DNA from: Tenrec ecaudatus
Taxonomy: Eukaryota; Chordata; Mammalia; Afrosoricida; Tenrecidae
Length of the DNA: 64,000 nt
Assembly (NCBI RefSeq): GCF_050624435.1
Contig: NC_134539.1
Span: 144,742,025 to 144,806,024, forward strand
Direction: 5' to 3'
Shown here: one piece after another, positions 11,301 to 22,376 of the stretch
How the letters are laid out: each line of letters starts with the position of its first letter
Numbering within the stretch: the first letter of the stretch is position 1
Notes under the pieces: model-generated
Told to the model about the DNA's origin: nothing
Database searches by the model: none
Seen by the model: the letters and a program-made list of their open reading frames with translations, nothing else
Translations under genes and position numbers: made by a program

Positions 11301-11528
11301 TAAATCTGTAAAAGTTTTGGACAAATTCCTGCCATCTTCCCCACCTCCCTTCCCTCGTTTGCTGCAGCCCCTATAGTATGCCATGACTTCTAAAGTAGAT
11401 GTGAAAGGCAAGACGTTCCGCCAGACTTCCAGGGACCCTCCAGCAGAGCCAAAGAATTGGTTGAGAGCGAGGTCCATTCTGCTTTTGAGGATGGGCCTAT
11501 TTATTTTCCTGGTCCTACTGGGAATGGC

Positions 11529-11558
11529 GGGGGTGGGGTGGGGTGGGGTGGGGTAGGG
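11529..11558 (+). repeat. (GGGGT)n G-rich run
   Basis: Five G-runs of four or more, separated by single T, ending GGGGTAGGG. This meets the usual pattern for a G-quadruplex on the + strand; formation is inferred. Confidence 0.8.
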
Positions 11559-11901
11559 ACTCCTGTTTTCCAGGCTTTCACTGAGCAGAACAGGACACCC
11601 GGTCACAGCGCCACATGCTTGCTGTTTGTACTGAGATCCACCTGGCTGCTCTTGAGCAAGTGGTTCTCCCTTGATTGCTACCAAGTTTTGGTTATTTAGT
11701 TTCAGATTTTTTTTAAAAAAAAGGTTGATTTTATCAGTTTCTTCAGGTTTTGTTTCTTTTGTTTTATCAAAGGGGCTGAGTTTGGGAGTTCCTTACTCTG
11801 CCATTTTTGCTGGTGTCCCTTGCGATGTTTAAATTTAGTGTGCCAAATTATTTATAGTATGGGGTGGGAGGGTGGCTTCTGAACCAAGTTCTTAAAAGAT
11901 T

Positions 11902-12088
11902 TTGTAAAGCTTTTTAAATAATTTTATTGGGGGCTCAGACAATTCTTATCACAATCCATGCATCCATACATCCATTGTGTCCAGCACATTTATACATCTG
12001 TTGCCACCATCATTCTCAAAACATTTGCTTTCTACTTGAGCCCTTGGTATCAGCCTTTCATTTTCCCCCTCCATCTTGTAAAGCTTTT
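11902..12088 (-). mobile_element. 5'-truncated LINE 3' end with 13-bp target duplication
   Basis: About 160 bp (11915-12075) of the same LINE 3' family as at 372-1990, oriented in reverse. It lies between perfect repeats TTGTAAAGCTTTT at 11902-11914 and 12076-12088. The target duplication proves target-primed retrotransposition and sets the true 3' end of the family. Confidence 0.85.
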
Positions 12089-13394
12089 GTCCTGAAAACA
12101 ATGCATATCCTTTCATCGGTGATCTATTTATATGGTTCTTGGTTTTGGAATTTTAGCTCCTTGCACTCTGACGGCCTTCCTGTTTGGCGGGACTCTCTTG
12201 TTAAGTGCATGAGTATCTTCTCTTGGCCAGTGGGTTCTCACAGGGAGACAACTGGACAGAAACATGCAGCCACCTTTGTATTGATGCATGAGATTGCAAC
12301 ACTGAAAAAATACTGTGACAAGGAAAGTATTTTCTTTACCATATTGCAGGCTCTGAAGTTGCTAAAGCATTGGATGACTTTTGTTATGGACATTATGCAA
12401 ATTGATTTTACCTGAATTATCTCATAAAATACATGGTTTGTGTGCTGGCTGTTATTTCCAGCTTTGTAGAATAATTTAGCATGAGCAATAGAGAAACGTG
12501 GCTTATTTCCTTCCCCACTGCAAATGCTCTCATTGCCAGAGACTGTGGCACAGTTTTCTCACTTGGGATGAAAACACCTAGATGGTGACTTAATAGTTAA
12601 CTTGAAAGGAGGGCTTTTTTCAAATTATGTTTCACTAGTTTTTATAGTAACTTTGATTTTTCACTTTACAAAATACATAGCTAATGTGAAAAATGTAGAT
12701 GTTAGAGAAGATGCTTATAATTTCATAGTACTCTATTATGGCATTTAGTCTTTGTACGTAGGTAAGACTGAGTAATTGACTTAGGGCATTAACTTGTGTG
12801 AGGAAAACTTGAAACAGTTCTGTGCCGAGTACAACTCCCTGTCAAGCCGTCTTTGTACCAGGTCATGGCACTGTTAGTGGATTCTTGGACCTGTCCCATT
12901 CAAGTTTTTGCTACTTTGATTTTTAGCATATTTCCACATAGATAATTAAGACTTAATGTTCATAACGACAAAAAGCTGAGACATTTAATTGTCATAGATG
13001 CAAGGTCACTCAAAGTGTCATGACAGGTCAGTGAATTGGTATTTCCCTCTGAAGGGTGATATGTGCATTCATTCTAGTATCTTCTCTATTGCCTCATGTT
13101 TGTGTATGGGAAAATTATAGTGCTTGGTGGAAAGTACTATTGTAAATTGTAGGCACCCTAGCCCATGATGGGCTTCAAATGGTACTTTTTTTTTCTTTAT
13201 CTAGACCTTAACTGGTTTTAATCAACTTTGCTGCAAGGTCAAATTCATTCCCTATATCTCGCAGTAAAAACAAGATATAAATATGTATATGTCTACATTT
13301 GTATAAATATGTAATCGCTATAATCCATAATCACCAACGGGGCCTTTAAACAATATTGCTCTTCTTCCAGCTCTGTGAATTTGTCTGTCTCTCT
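12089..13394. other. HELZ intron, nothing recognised
   Basis: AT-rich single-copy-looking sequence. No repeat, RNA gene or coding segment could be supported. Confidence 0.45.
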
Positions 13395-13624
13395 CTCTTT
13401 TTTTTTTTTTTGTGTGTGTTTTTTGGCTACTTGGACAAGTTTTTCTTTTTTGTAAGCTGCTGGTTTATATCTTTTGTTCATTGATCTATTGGATTATTTT
13501 CTTGTTGATTTATTAGAAGAGTGCATTATGTATGTGCCCTGGTGGGGCTTGGTAAATATCCCCCCAGCTGTTTGCTTGTCTTTTAAATTTGCTTATGATG
13601 CCTTTTGTTGTGGTGGAGTGCAAT
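13395..13624 (-). mobile_element. Old L1 fragment, reverse
   Basis: 'ttttgttcattgatctattggattattttcttgttgatttattagaagag', followed by 'gcttgtcttttaaatttgcttatgatgccttttgttg', resembles the reverse of the L1 ORF2 end region. It is broken at its right side by the LINE 3' end that starts near 13625. Confidence 0.6.
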
Positions 13625-14750
13625 TTCTTTTTTTATTTTTATTAATCATCTTTCTGGGAGCTTTTACAGATATAACAATCCATAATTCAGTTAGATCAAG
13701 CATAATTGTACAATTACTACCATCAGTTTCAAAACATTTTCTTTCTTCTTGAACTCTTTGATATCAGTTCCCCTTTATCCCCTCCCCACCCTACTCTCTC
13801 CCAACCCTTATTTTATATATCTATATCTTACATCATCCAATATATCAGTTCACCTGCAATTCTATTATTCATTCCCCTCTAGTAGGGTTACACAGTTTTC
13901 ATTGCACACGCGCATGCACAGACACATACACATATCCTTCCTGTACTCTCAGGGAATCATTACTCCAGTTACTGTTTCTGAAGGGTTATCTATCTTGGCT
14001 TTCAAGCATCGAGTTCTCTTAATTATACAAATAAATACATACAAGTCTAACAAGATTAATGAGGTAAAGACCATAATAGTGAGGGGATGAAATATTAAGG
14101 ACTAGAGGATCGTATTTCATCAGTGCTATACAGCTCCCTAGATCTATCCTCCCTTCTGTGTGGCCCTTCTGTGAGGGACTGTCCAATTATCTCAAAGGTG
14201 GGTTTTGTGTCTCTGCTTTGTCTACTTTCCTTCACGTCAATTTGATTGCTTGTTTTTGAACTTCTGATACCTATTCCGGTCAACACCTCATGGTCACACA
14301 GGCTGGTGTGCTGCTTCCATATGGGCTTTGTTGCAAGCCTCTGGGAGCCCAAGTGTTGTATCTTTTAATTTCCAGGCACCATCAGTTTTCTTCACCATGT
14401 TTGCTTATTCACCCGTTTTGTCTTCAGCGATTGTGTTGGGATGGCGAGTATCATACTGTGTCACATTATTAGAAAAGACCATTCTTGTAGTGAAGTCAGT
14501 TTTAAGTAAAGGCCCAAAGTCCATCTGCTTCCTTGTTATATTTACATATATAAACATACATAGACACATGCACCTATCTTTATACCTATATTTATACCTA
14601 CATATAGGGTTTTTTTTTTCTCCTTCCCGCCTACCCCACTATCATGTTTACCCCACTATCATGTTTACCCATTGTTCACCTCTCAGTACTTCCTCTCGGA
14701 TATGTTTCAGTTGATCAGACACAACCAGGAACCCTACACTTTCCTCACTG
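13625..14750 (-). mobile_element. LINE 3' region, reverse
   Basis: Starts in a T-rich tail ('tttctttttttatttttattaatcatctttctgggagc'). It then has the family phrases 'tcataattgtacaattactac', 'cacacaggctggtgtgctgcttccatatgggctttg' and 'caccatgtttgcttattcaccc'. Contains a 20-bp tandem pair near 14632-14671 (taccccactatcatgttt twice). The right edge is approximate. Confidence 0.65.
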
Positions 14751-15436
14751 TAATTCCTGCCATCCCTTTTCTATCTTCTCCACTTTCTAAAATGCCTTTT
14801 GATACACTGCTGAATCTTTAAGAATCTTCCGCTCTCATTTCTCCTCATATTTTATATCTTTTCATTTTTTCTTATTAAAACCTTTCCTTAATTTTATCTT
14901 TATATTATTCCATTGTATTTTGATTATTTTCAAATTTCTTCTTTTTCATAGTATTGATTTTGTAAGTAAAACGCTTTTTCTAAGGATGCCCATTAGAAGG
15001 TTTGGTTTTGTTGTAGATTTTTAGTAAGAATTAAAACTATTTTAAAATAATTACTCGTATCTTTCTGGACCTCCCGTTCCCTGTTGAACTATCACTGCCT
15101 TTAATCCTGGAGACTTCCCTTACGTGTGTGGTGACCCAAGAGTATTTGTGTCGTTAAAATATTGAAGTTGTGCTTATGATGCAGAACTTAACTGACTGGC
15201 AGATTAAGGTTGGTTGGATGGAGAATCAGCTGTTTCCCTGAGGATCTTGTAAAGCTGAAATCTTCGGAGTCTTTCTAGTTTCTCGGGGTTTTGTTTGTCT
15301 CTGTGTTTTTTGGTCTGCATTGCTGTGGTGATAGTGGAGTGAAAGTGAGGCCAGCTGTTCCCTGTGTCGATTTTCAGTTCGTCCCTCTAATTTTATCCCT
15401 TCATCGTCCTTTCACTTTCCATCCTACCTGTGTTTC

Positions 15437-15780
15437 ACAGGTTCAGCCCACTGCCATCAAGCAAAATCTGACTCACAATGACCTTGGAGGACAGAGCAGG
15501 ACCGCAGTGGGGTTTCCAAAGCAGCATTCTTTACGGCCACATCTTCCTCCAAGGAGTGGCTCCCAAAACCCGCTTCCATAGGGCCCTAGTGCACCCCGCA
15601 GGGGTAGAAAGCCCTGTCTTTCTCCATGGAGTGGCTGGTAGTTTCAAACTGCCAGCTCTGCAGATTGCAGCCCAACATGTAACCACGACACCACCAGGGC
15701 TCCTCTGAGGAATTGCCGACCTGTGTGCTAACCGCCAAGTGCTTGACCACTGTGCCTCCAGACCTCCTCTTCTGAGGCCC
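15437..15780 (-). mobile_element. Two nested/adjacent AfroSINEs, reverse
   Basis: The first copy ends '...caccagggctcctctgagg' near 15710. A second head follows at once ('gaccactgtgcctccagacctcc', about 15711-15770). The first copy holds 'ccactgccatcaagcaaaatctgactcacaatgacc' and 'tctttctccatggagtggctggtagtttcaaactgcc', and is longer than usual because of a partial internal duplication around 'ccaaggagtggctcccaaaac'. Confidence 0.75.
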
Positions 15781-16801
15781 ACTTGACTGGACGTCTACAG
15801 GACAGATCCGTTCTCAGCTTGGGTGTGTAGCTGCAACTCCGACCTTGTTCACGTCGTTCATGGTGGGGACCGTCTGGCCCACAGGCTCTGTAAGGCTTGT
15901 GAGACCATCAGTACCAACTATCACGGCCTCACCAAGGAGATGCGGTTTCAATCATCACATGAGTTCATTCATGGTGTTTGAGATGTCTAAATGGCCGTTG
16001 GCAGAGCAAAGGCCCCCCAGCGCTGGCCTGCTCCTCCATAGATTCTCACCAGGCACGCTCCATTGAGCTCAGCCACGTGGTCTCTATGTTGCCCAGCTTT
16101 CTAAAAGCTAGTCATTGTAGTGACGTTTCAGGCAGTCTCCACCACTGATGGTAATCATGCCTTTTAAAAACAGGTTTATAATCTATCTGCTGAGCCCAAA
16201 CTGTGTCCATCACGCAAGGTTTGCCTTCTGGCTTGTTAACACGGACAGTGTTTCATCCAACAGTGGTAACTCCTCTCCATCATCCTAGTCTCTTTCTTTG
16301 CAGGTCACTCTTCAGTCTCTAGCAGGCTGTATAGCTCACTGCTGTAAACACAAGGTACCTATGGGTAGTTAGTAGGCATTGATAGAGTCCAAGTCTGATC
16401 CATGGACAAAACTTTCTTCTCTAAGTCTTGGAAAAGTTCCATTGTAAAAGACTGTCATGACCTCTCTGCCACAGCGAACGTTTTTCGTGGTCTCACAGTG
16501 CTTATTGGGGGCTGTTTGGTGCAGTGTGTGCTATATTGTGCTAGGAGTACAAACGTAAGGGGAAGGTCAGGTGTGGGCCCTCAGAACCTGCATATTCCTG
16601 ACATTTCTTTTGCAGGTCAGTGTCACAGACAGGCCTACCCTTGGCTCATACAAATTCAGGCTTCGCATGTAGTGTTTGGATCAGGGTAAAATGCAAGCTT
16701 CTTCAAGACAAAAATATCAGTTTTGCCAATGAAAAAGCAACCCTTACGTTGTATGAGTTTATTGACAATAGAAAGAGATGTGAAGCAGTGGGGTTTAGCG
16801 A
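15781..16801. other. HELZ intron, nothing recognised
   Basis: Balanced-composition sequence between SINEs and a hAT element. Nothing named could be supported. Confidence 0.4.
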
Positions 16802-17003
16802 TCTTTTAGACCACTGTTCTCCAAAGTGGCCATTCCACCCGCCAGGGGGCACTGGACCGATTGGGGGCTACAAAACCAGAGAGCTACACTTTATTCTGTA
16901 TTATGGGTTTTAGGACAAAAATTTTCATTGCTAGGGGTGGGGACACTGAGTAATATTTTTTGGAAAAGGGGAAGGCCAAATAAGTTTGGGAACCTCTTTT
17001 AGA
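16802..17003. mobile_element. hAT miniature element (non-SPIN) with target duplication
   Basis: The body is about 16811-16995. Direct repeats TCTTTTAGA flank it (16802-16810 and 16995-17003; 8 bp expected for hAT). Inner ends are CCACTGTTCTCCAAAGTGG and the inverse of AGGTTCCCAAACTTATTTGG. Internal phrases 'gccagggggcactgg' and 'aatattttttggaaaaggggaaggcc' recall hAT families with 'cccaaagtgggcgccaccgcccc' ends. The family name is not certain. Confidence 0.75.
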
Positions 17004-18550
17004 ACCATAAGCTTGTATTATTGTGAAAAAATTATAACCACCTTAATGGCTGAGAAATCAGTAGTGTTTTGCTCAGAGTATAAAGTGACGGTCTGGTATG
17101 CTTTGCTTACTTGTTGGGGGGTCTCTGAGGAGTTTGAATGCCACGCCCATGTGCTCTGGTTCATCACAGCCCAGGCTCTTTAGTTCTAGATTGTGTTCTG
17201 CACGTGTTGGAATTTGCTACTCTCATTTGAATAAATGATGAAAGAAGGTTGATGACAAGGCGATACCCATGACATTTTAATGAAATGTTACCAAACGGTG
17301 TGCTCTGATCTTCTTCTAAATAAATAAAGTTCTCAGGTCGATAGGGGAAGATGAGCATCCCCTCTGATCCACCCACCTTAAATGATAGGAATTTTTACTG
17401 GGTGCCAGGGGTCAGGTGGGGTCCATCTGAATTATGAACTTCAAAAGTTCATCACAACCTTTCAGATTTTAGCAGACATTGCTGGATCCATTGCTTTCAT
17501 TTGAGATTGCAAAGTGGTTATTTTGAAATTCCGTACCTGTTTTCTCACCTATTTCCTTTATAAAGGAGAGATTGTCCTCATTAATAGTTTTATTTCCTAA
17601 AATTATAGCTTATTGAGAAAATGCATAAGTACTTAATTCTTGCCTTTTCTTAGAACCAGAGCAAAGAGTTGGCATTTTAGCAAACTCATTGGTGACTGTT
17701 GGGATTAGCCCCCTCCCCCTTCTTTTAAATATCACTGTAAGTCCGACATTGTTACAGGGTTGAGTTTTTAATGCATTATGTTTATTATACTTTGGGACAC
17801 ATTGTTTTATCTCTGACAGGTGTAGGGAGGGTTGACACAACCATAGTATTCTTTGGTAGCTTCCTTTTTTGCTCGAAGGCAAGACAAGTTATACCTGGTT
17901 CGTCACACACATTTTCTGTCCCAGCCTAGGAATGTGTTATTGCTGAGACACCCTTGGCAGAGGCCACCATCGGACACAGGGACAGGGTGCTCGTTGCCAG
18001 GAAGTTGTCACTGAGCAAAGATGGGAAATGCTTCCTTTTTTTATTAAGTGAAAAATAAGCTGTTGGTTCACACTGCTATTTCAAAGACAAATGGAGGATT
18101 AATAGGTTTTTACTTATATTTTTTCTTTTACAATAAAAATCGTGGTTCTTAGTGAATGCCTTTAATAGAATTAATTTGCTTTGTATATATCTACATATGT
18201 ATGTATGATTGTTTTATGATAATATGACTAATATTGAATTAATAGGCATTACAGTTAATTATAATTTTGTGGCTTATCTCTTAGTCTATATTCCTATGGA
18301 TACAGAGTTAAAATACTGGATCGTCAAGGCTGAGGAAATACTTTACATGTGTAGCATCCATTTGATAAATATTTGAATTCACTTATTTCTATTTGTTCTT
18401 ACGTAGGGATTGTATTAAATTTCAGTTTTGCTTTTAAAGAAGCATTTATTAATGTATTGTCACAAAGTCCAAATTATAAAACAAGCAACCCCGAGAGGTC
18501 AAGTGTGAATACTTGTTCCCTAGCCCTAGTTCACTCCTTTTCCATGTACG
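17004..18550. other. HELZ intron, mostly unrecognised
   Basis: AT-rich sequence. A near-perfect palindrome, ATGAACTTcAAAAGTTCAT, lies at about 17433-17451 and resembles the ends of the mariner-like miniature elements described below. No gene evidence. Confidence 0.4.
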
Positions 18551-18629
18551 TGAGGGCTTCAAAAAGTTCATGGAATAATAAAATGAAAAAACAATGGAAT
18601 TTTCCCCACAGCCTTTTGAAGCCCCCCCG
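18551..18629. mobile_element. Mariner-like miniature palindromic element, copy 1
   Basis: One end reads GGGCTTCAAAAAGTTCATGG. The other, inverted, reads GGGGGCTTCAAAAGGCTGTGG. So roughly 20-25-bp inverted termini enclose a short AT-rich centre. Same design as 31714-31797 and 32812-32897. Tc1/mariner-type by size and termini; no family name is claimed. Confidence 0.65.
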
Positions 18630-18860
18630 CCCCCATATATAATCATTATGATTTTTTTGGTTTATCTTTCCATAGTTTCTCTTTTCTACTATAAGGAATA
18701 TTTCCAACCTTCTTTACTGAAATCTCGCATCTTACGCTTCATTATCCCTTTCTAGCAGCTCCGACATGTACGGCGTGCGTTTGTCACTGAATTGCATTGC
18801 AGTTTATCTAACCAGCCTCCTGTGGAGGGGCATTCAGATTGTTTCCACTCCTTTGAATGC

Positions 18861-19029
18861 ACATGCGGCCCTCTGATACAGTTCCTCATGTTGTGACCCC
18901 CCCAACCATAAAATTATTTTCGTTGCTACTTCATCACTGTCATTTTCCTACTGTTACAAATTGGGCGACCCCTGTGAGAGAGGGTCATTCGACCCCAAAA
19001 GGGGTTGTGACCCACAGTGAGAACCGCTG
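18861..19029. mobile_element. SPIN-like hAT miniature element, copy 3 (end-truncated)
   Basis: 'gatacagttcctcatgttgtgacccc', 'ccataaaattattttcgttgctacttcatcactgt', then 'cgacccctgtgagagagggtcattcgacccc', ending 'cacagtgagaaccgctg'. The first roughly 20 bp of the left end are missing or very diverged. Confidence 0.8.
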
Positions 19030-19242
19030 CCCTGGTTTCTATCAGATCAGTATGCTTGGTCTCTTGGGGTTTGGGTCCATGTTTTTCTTGTGCTCTATTC
19101 AGGACCTTCTGCAACACTTTTCAGAGCAGTTGGTAGCCGTAGCACCGCTTTCCTGGTTTCAGAGTTGTATGTCGACATGGGTGGTATTCGTGGTCCATTA
19201 GTTCCGTGGACTCATTGTTTTTGTGTGTCTTTCCCCTTTCGT

Positions 19243-19462
19243 CAGTAGCCCTGGTGACATAGTGATTATGCATTGGGCTGCCAATCGCAAGGTCAAGCAG
19301 CTTGAAACCATCAGCCACTCTTAGGGAGAAAGATGGAGCTTTCTCCTTTTGTAGGGAGTGAACGTCTTAGAAACACACATGGGCGGTATTGGCCTGCACT
19401 TCTACTCTGTCCTATAGGGTCTCTATGGGTCAGCACCAACTGGCTGGCAGTGAATTTGTCTG
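19243..19462 (+). mobile_element. AfroSINE
   Basis: Head 'agtagccctggtgacatagtg', B-box-like 'caatcgcaaggtcaagcagcttgaaacc', 'gggagaaagatggagctttctc', 'ctactctgtcctatagggtctctatgggtcagcaccaactggctggcagtgaatt'. Nearly complete. Confidence 0.85.
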
Positions 19463-19739
19463 GTGGTGGGGGGCGGTTGTCAGTTTTCTCCACTCCTCTT
19501 TTCTCTGCATGGAAAGAGACCAGTAGTTGCACCTTAGATCCCTACTCACTGAAGTCTTTGTAGACCATTGTCTTTGTGAACTAGGTTATGCCAGTTGACT
19601 TTAGTGCCCCTCAACTATGGTCCTGAGCCCCCAGCTCCAGTGACTCATGCCCTCCAGGTGTGTTTTATATCTAAGACGGGTTCATGACTTATCCCCTTAT
19701 ATGTATCACTGCATTCACGGGTTTGCTTAGGTGTCAGTG
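19463..19739 (-). mobile_element. LINE-1 3' UTR-like fragment, reverse
   Basis: 'agaccagtagttgcaccttagat' and 'gtgaactaggttatgccagttgactttagtgcccc...tggtcctgagcccccagctcc' match L1 3' text that also appears at 41465-41620 ('gttgaaccttagatgaccctga...aaagttatgccggttgaccttgatgtcccctgag'). Confidence 0.55.
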
Positions 19740-20560
19740 AGGAAACGGCCGATGGCCCAATAGGCAAAGAACAAGTATGAATGGGTATAAACGGGCAAAC
19801 CACAGAAGAGGAAACCAAATGCGTGTGCTCAGCTTCCCTAGCAGTTAGGGAAATGAAATTTCAAGTCAGATCGTGCCCCATACCTATCAGGCTTGCAAAA
19901 CTGCACAGGTCTGGGAGCCAAGGGTCTAGCTAGTGAAGGTGTCAATTTCTACAGCCACCTTGGAAAGCAAACTCTGCTGAAAACTGGAGATGTTCACTAC
20001 CCAGAAATCCCTCTTTTTGATAAGATCTATACCCTACCGAAAGTTTTAGGCTTTATGGACAAGATATACGAGAATATTTGTGCCAGCCTTGTTTACAGAA
20101 ACATAAAAAAACCACTCATCAACATTGATGAAGAAACTGGCCCATCCATTGCATGAAATGCAGCTAAAATTAATGAGCTAATCTTCAGGTATCAATATAC
20201 ATAAATCTCAAAACACCATATTAAGGGTGGGGAGGGAAGACCCAAGTTGCAGAATATGTTAATTGTGATAGCATTTCTATAATTTGTGAAAACACACTGA
20301 AGCAGTCCTGTTCACTGCGTATGGGTGTGTACAGTGTGGTGAAATTGTAAGAACAGGCAGGGATTTGTTAGTTCTAGCCTCAAGATAGGAGAAGTGTGCA
20401 CAGAGCGTTAACTGTAGCCTTTAAGGTAAAACAAGCACTCACACAGCTATGAGACAGTGTTGTCATTTGTTACAATGGGGGGGGGCTAGTATTCAGATGT
20501 GGACTAGGCTGCTTCCTATTGGTTTGTGTGCGTGTAATCAACATTGCTCTTTTTAGAAGG
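19740..20560 (+). mobile_element. Old L1 3' end (ORF2 end and 3' UTR), forward
   Basis: In order: 'gggcaaaccacagaagaggaaaccaaatg', 'caagtcagatcgtgccccatacctatcaggcttgc', 'ttctacagccaccttggaaagcaaactctg', 'agatgttcactacccagaaatccctctttttga', 'ttgtgccagccttgtttacagaaac'. This tracks the well-known L1M ORF2-to-3'-UTR junction. The 87-codon frame at 19893-20156 is ORF2-derived, not a gene. Confidence 0.8.
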
Positions 20561-21308
20561 CCTGGATTATTTCTGACTGGTAAAAAGCAAGGTTTCCCCC
20601 CCACCTTTTATTTTTAACAGTCATGTGTTCACAGCACACATATTTTTTAATAGTAAAAGTACTTTTTTTAAAAGGCAAGAGAATTGTCTGGTGCTAGGGA
20701 TCGAGGTAGGGTGGGCAGTGTGACAGCAGGGAGAACCTAGAGGAATTTTTAGCAATAGTCCAAGAGAGAGCCCCGGAGAAGTGGTGTGAGGGGGCGGAAC
20801 CCAAGATGAAACCTGTCAGGTTCCCCTTCCGTTAGGATGCCGAGAATTTCCAGGCACCGTCACTTCCACGGTAATAACCAGTACGGCTTTGGGAGCACAC
20901 CAGAGACTTGAGTGCAAAGCCGCTAAGTGAACTTAACCTCAGAAAATGTCGAGCTCCTCAGAGCTGCTCTGATCCTGGCCGAGCAGTAGGAAGAGGAAGA
21001 CCGTCCTTTCATGACTGGGCATGACAGGGTAGAATCCGAGGTGCCCCAGTTAATGCAAGTCTGAGCTATCTCCTTGTGAGCTTTCCCAGAGGCCTTCGCA
21101 AGTGCCCAGAGACAGTGTGCCTACACAGGGAGCAGGGTAGGAACACTACCTACCCTGCTCCCAGTGTTTCTCCAAGGCAGCAAGCGACTTCTCTTACCAA
21201 AAACAAGACCTTTTGTTGGTTGGGAAAAGGGCCAAGACAGAGGGCAGGATTGCCTGCAGAAATCAATTTGAAGCACTCTAGACTTTCAGCTGCCAAGCAG
21301 TGTGGGTA

Positions 21309-21498
21309 GAATAAACTCACTGCCACCGAGTTGATGCCGACTCACAGCAGGGTAGAACTGCCCTGTGGGTTTCTGAGACTATAACTCTAGGTGGGTAGAA
21401 AGCTTTGTCTTTCTTCTGAGGAGCGGCTGGCGGTTTCAAACTGCTGCCCTTACCGTCAGCAGGTGAAATCACAGTTACTTTGCCACCAGGGCTCCTTT
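21309..21498 (-). mobile_element. AfroSINE, reverse
   Basis: 'aaactcactgccaccgagttgatgccgactcacagcagggtagaactgcc' through 'tttgccaccagggctcctttc': nearly complete reverse copy. Confidence 0.9.
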
Positions 21499-21721
21499 CA
21501 GAGGTGAGGGTAGAATAGGAGAACTGAGAATTGTAGTAAAAATCACAAGAGAAAAATTGAATTGAAATATGAAAATGTTTAAATAACCTGGGAAGGGAAA
21601 ACAGGAACATAAAAGTGGTGAAATACACAGGAAACAAATCATATAACAGTAGATTTAAATTCAAACTTCTTAATAATGGCTTGAAATGTAAATGATCTGA
21701 GCACACCAATTGCAATCTGAG

Positions 21722-21866
21722 CTGAAGTTCACTTTGGTGCTAGTACAGCCACTTCAGCTCTCATCTGAGCCGTCTTTGCGTGGCACCCACCGAGGAAAAG
21801 GATGGGGAAATGTGCGTGTGCCGGCAAAGACTGACGTGGCTGTGTTAGCACCAAAGTGGACTGCAG
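21722..21866. other. 135-nt imperfect hairpin (inverted repeat)
   Basis: The left arm 21727-21752 (GTTCACTTTGGTGCTAG...) pairs with the right arm 21836-21861 (...TAGCACCAAAGTGGAC) with about three mismatches in 26. A second inner stem pairs CGTCTTTGCGTGGCAC (21771-21786) with GTGCCGGCAAAGACTG (21818-21833) with a bulge. The loop is about 30 nt. No SINE, L1 or SPIN text is visible inside. Likely a miniature inverted-repeat transposon; a transcribed hairpin is possible because it lies in the sense strand of a HELZ intron. Confidence 0.7.
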
Positions 21867-21939
21867 AGCAGAGCACCATGGACTAAGAAGGGTCTTTGTA
21901 TACGATCAGAGGGCCAGTTCCGGGGGGAAAACACCATGA

Positions 21940-22376
21940 TCCTACGCGTGTGTGTTCTTAACAACAGGTCACCAAAATAGGAGCAGCAAAACTAAAAGAA
22001 ATAGATCCACAATTAGTCTTGGAGACTTCAACACTTCTCTCTCAGTGTTGGGTAGAATTTCACCCACCCACTACTGTCAAGTCAATTCCAACTCACAGAG
22101 ATGGAAAATCAACAAGGATGTAGAAAACCTGAACGTCATTAACCAATTATACTTAATAGAACCATGTAGAACATTTCATATGTCAGTAGATACCACAATT
22201 TTTTCAAGTGCACATGTAACATCAGTACAGTGAGTTATCTGACTAAAACCCATTACTAAACAATAGTAAGAAAAGCCCTAACACCTGAGAATTAAACACC
22301 ACAAATCTAAACAATTCATAGGTTAAAAAGGAAGTCGCAGGAATTAGAAGGTTTTTAGGCTGAACGAAAATATATC
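21940..22376 (+). mobile_element. L1 ORF2 endonuclease-region fragment with small SINE insert
   Basis: 'aacaacaggtcaccaaaatagg', 'agatccacaattagtcttggagacttcaacacttctctctcag', 'ttttcaagtgcacatgtaac', 'gagaattaaacaccacaaatc', 'aaaaaggaagtcgcaggaattag' follow mammalian L1 ORF2. A roughly 45-bp foreign piece at 22062-22106 ('cccactactgtcaagtcaattccaactcacagag') is a reverse AfroSINE tail. Confidence 0.8.
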
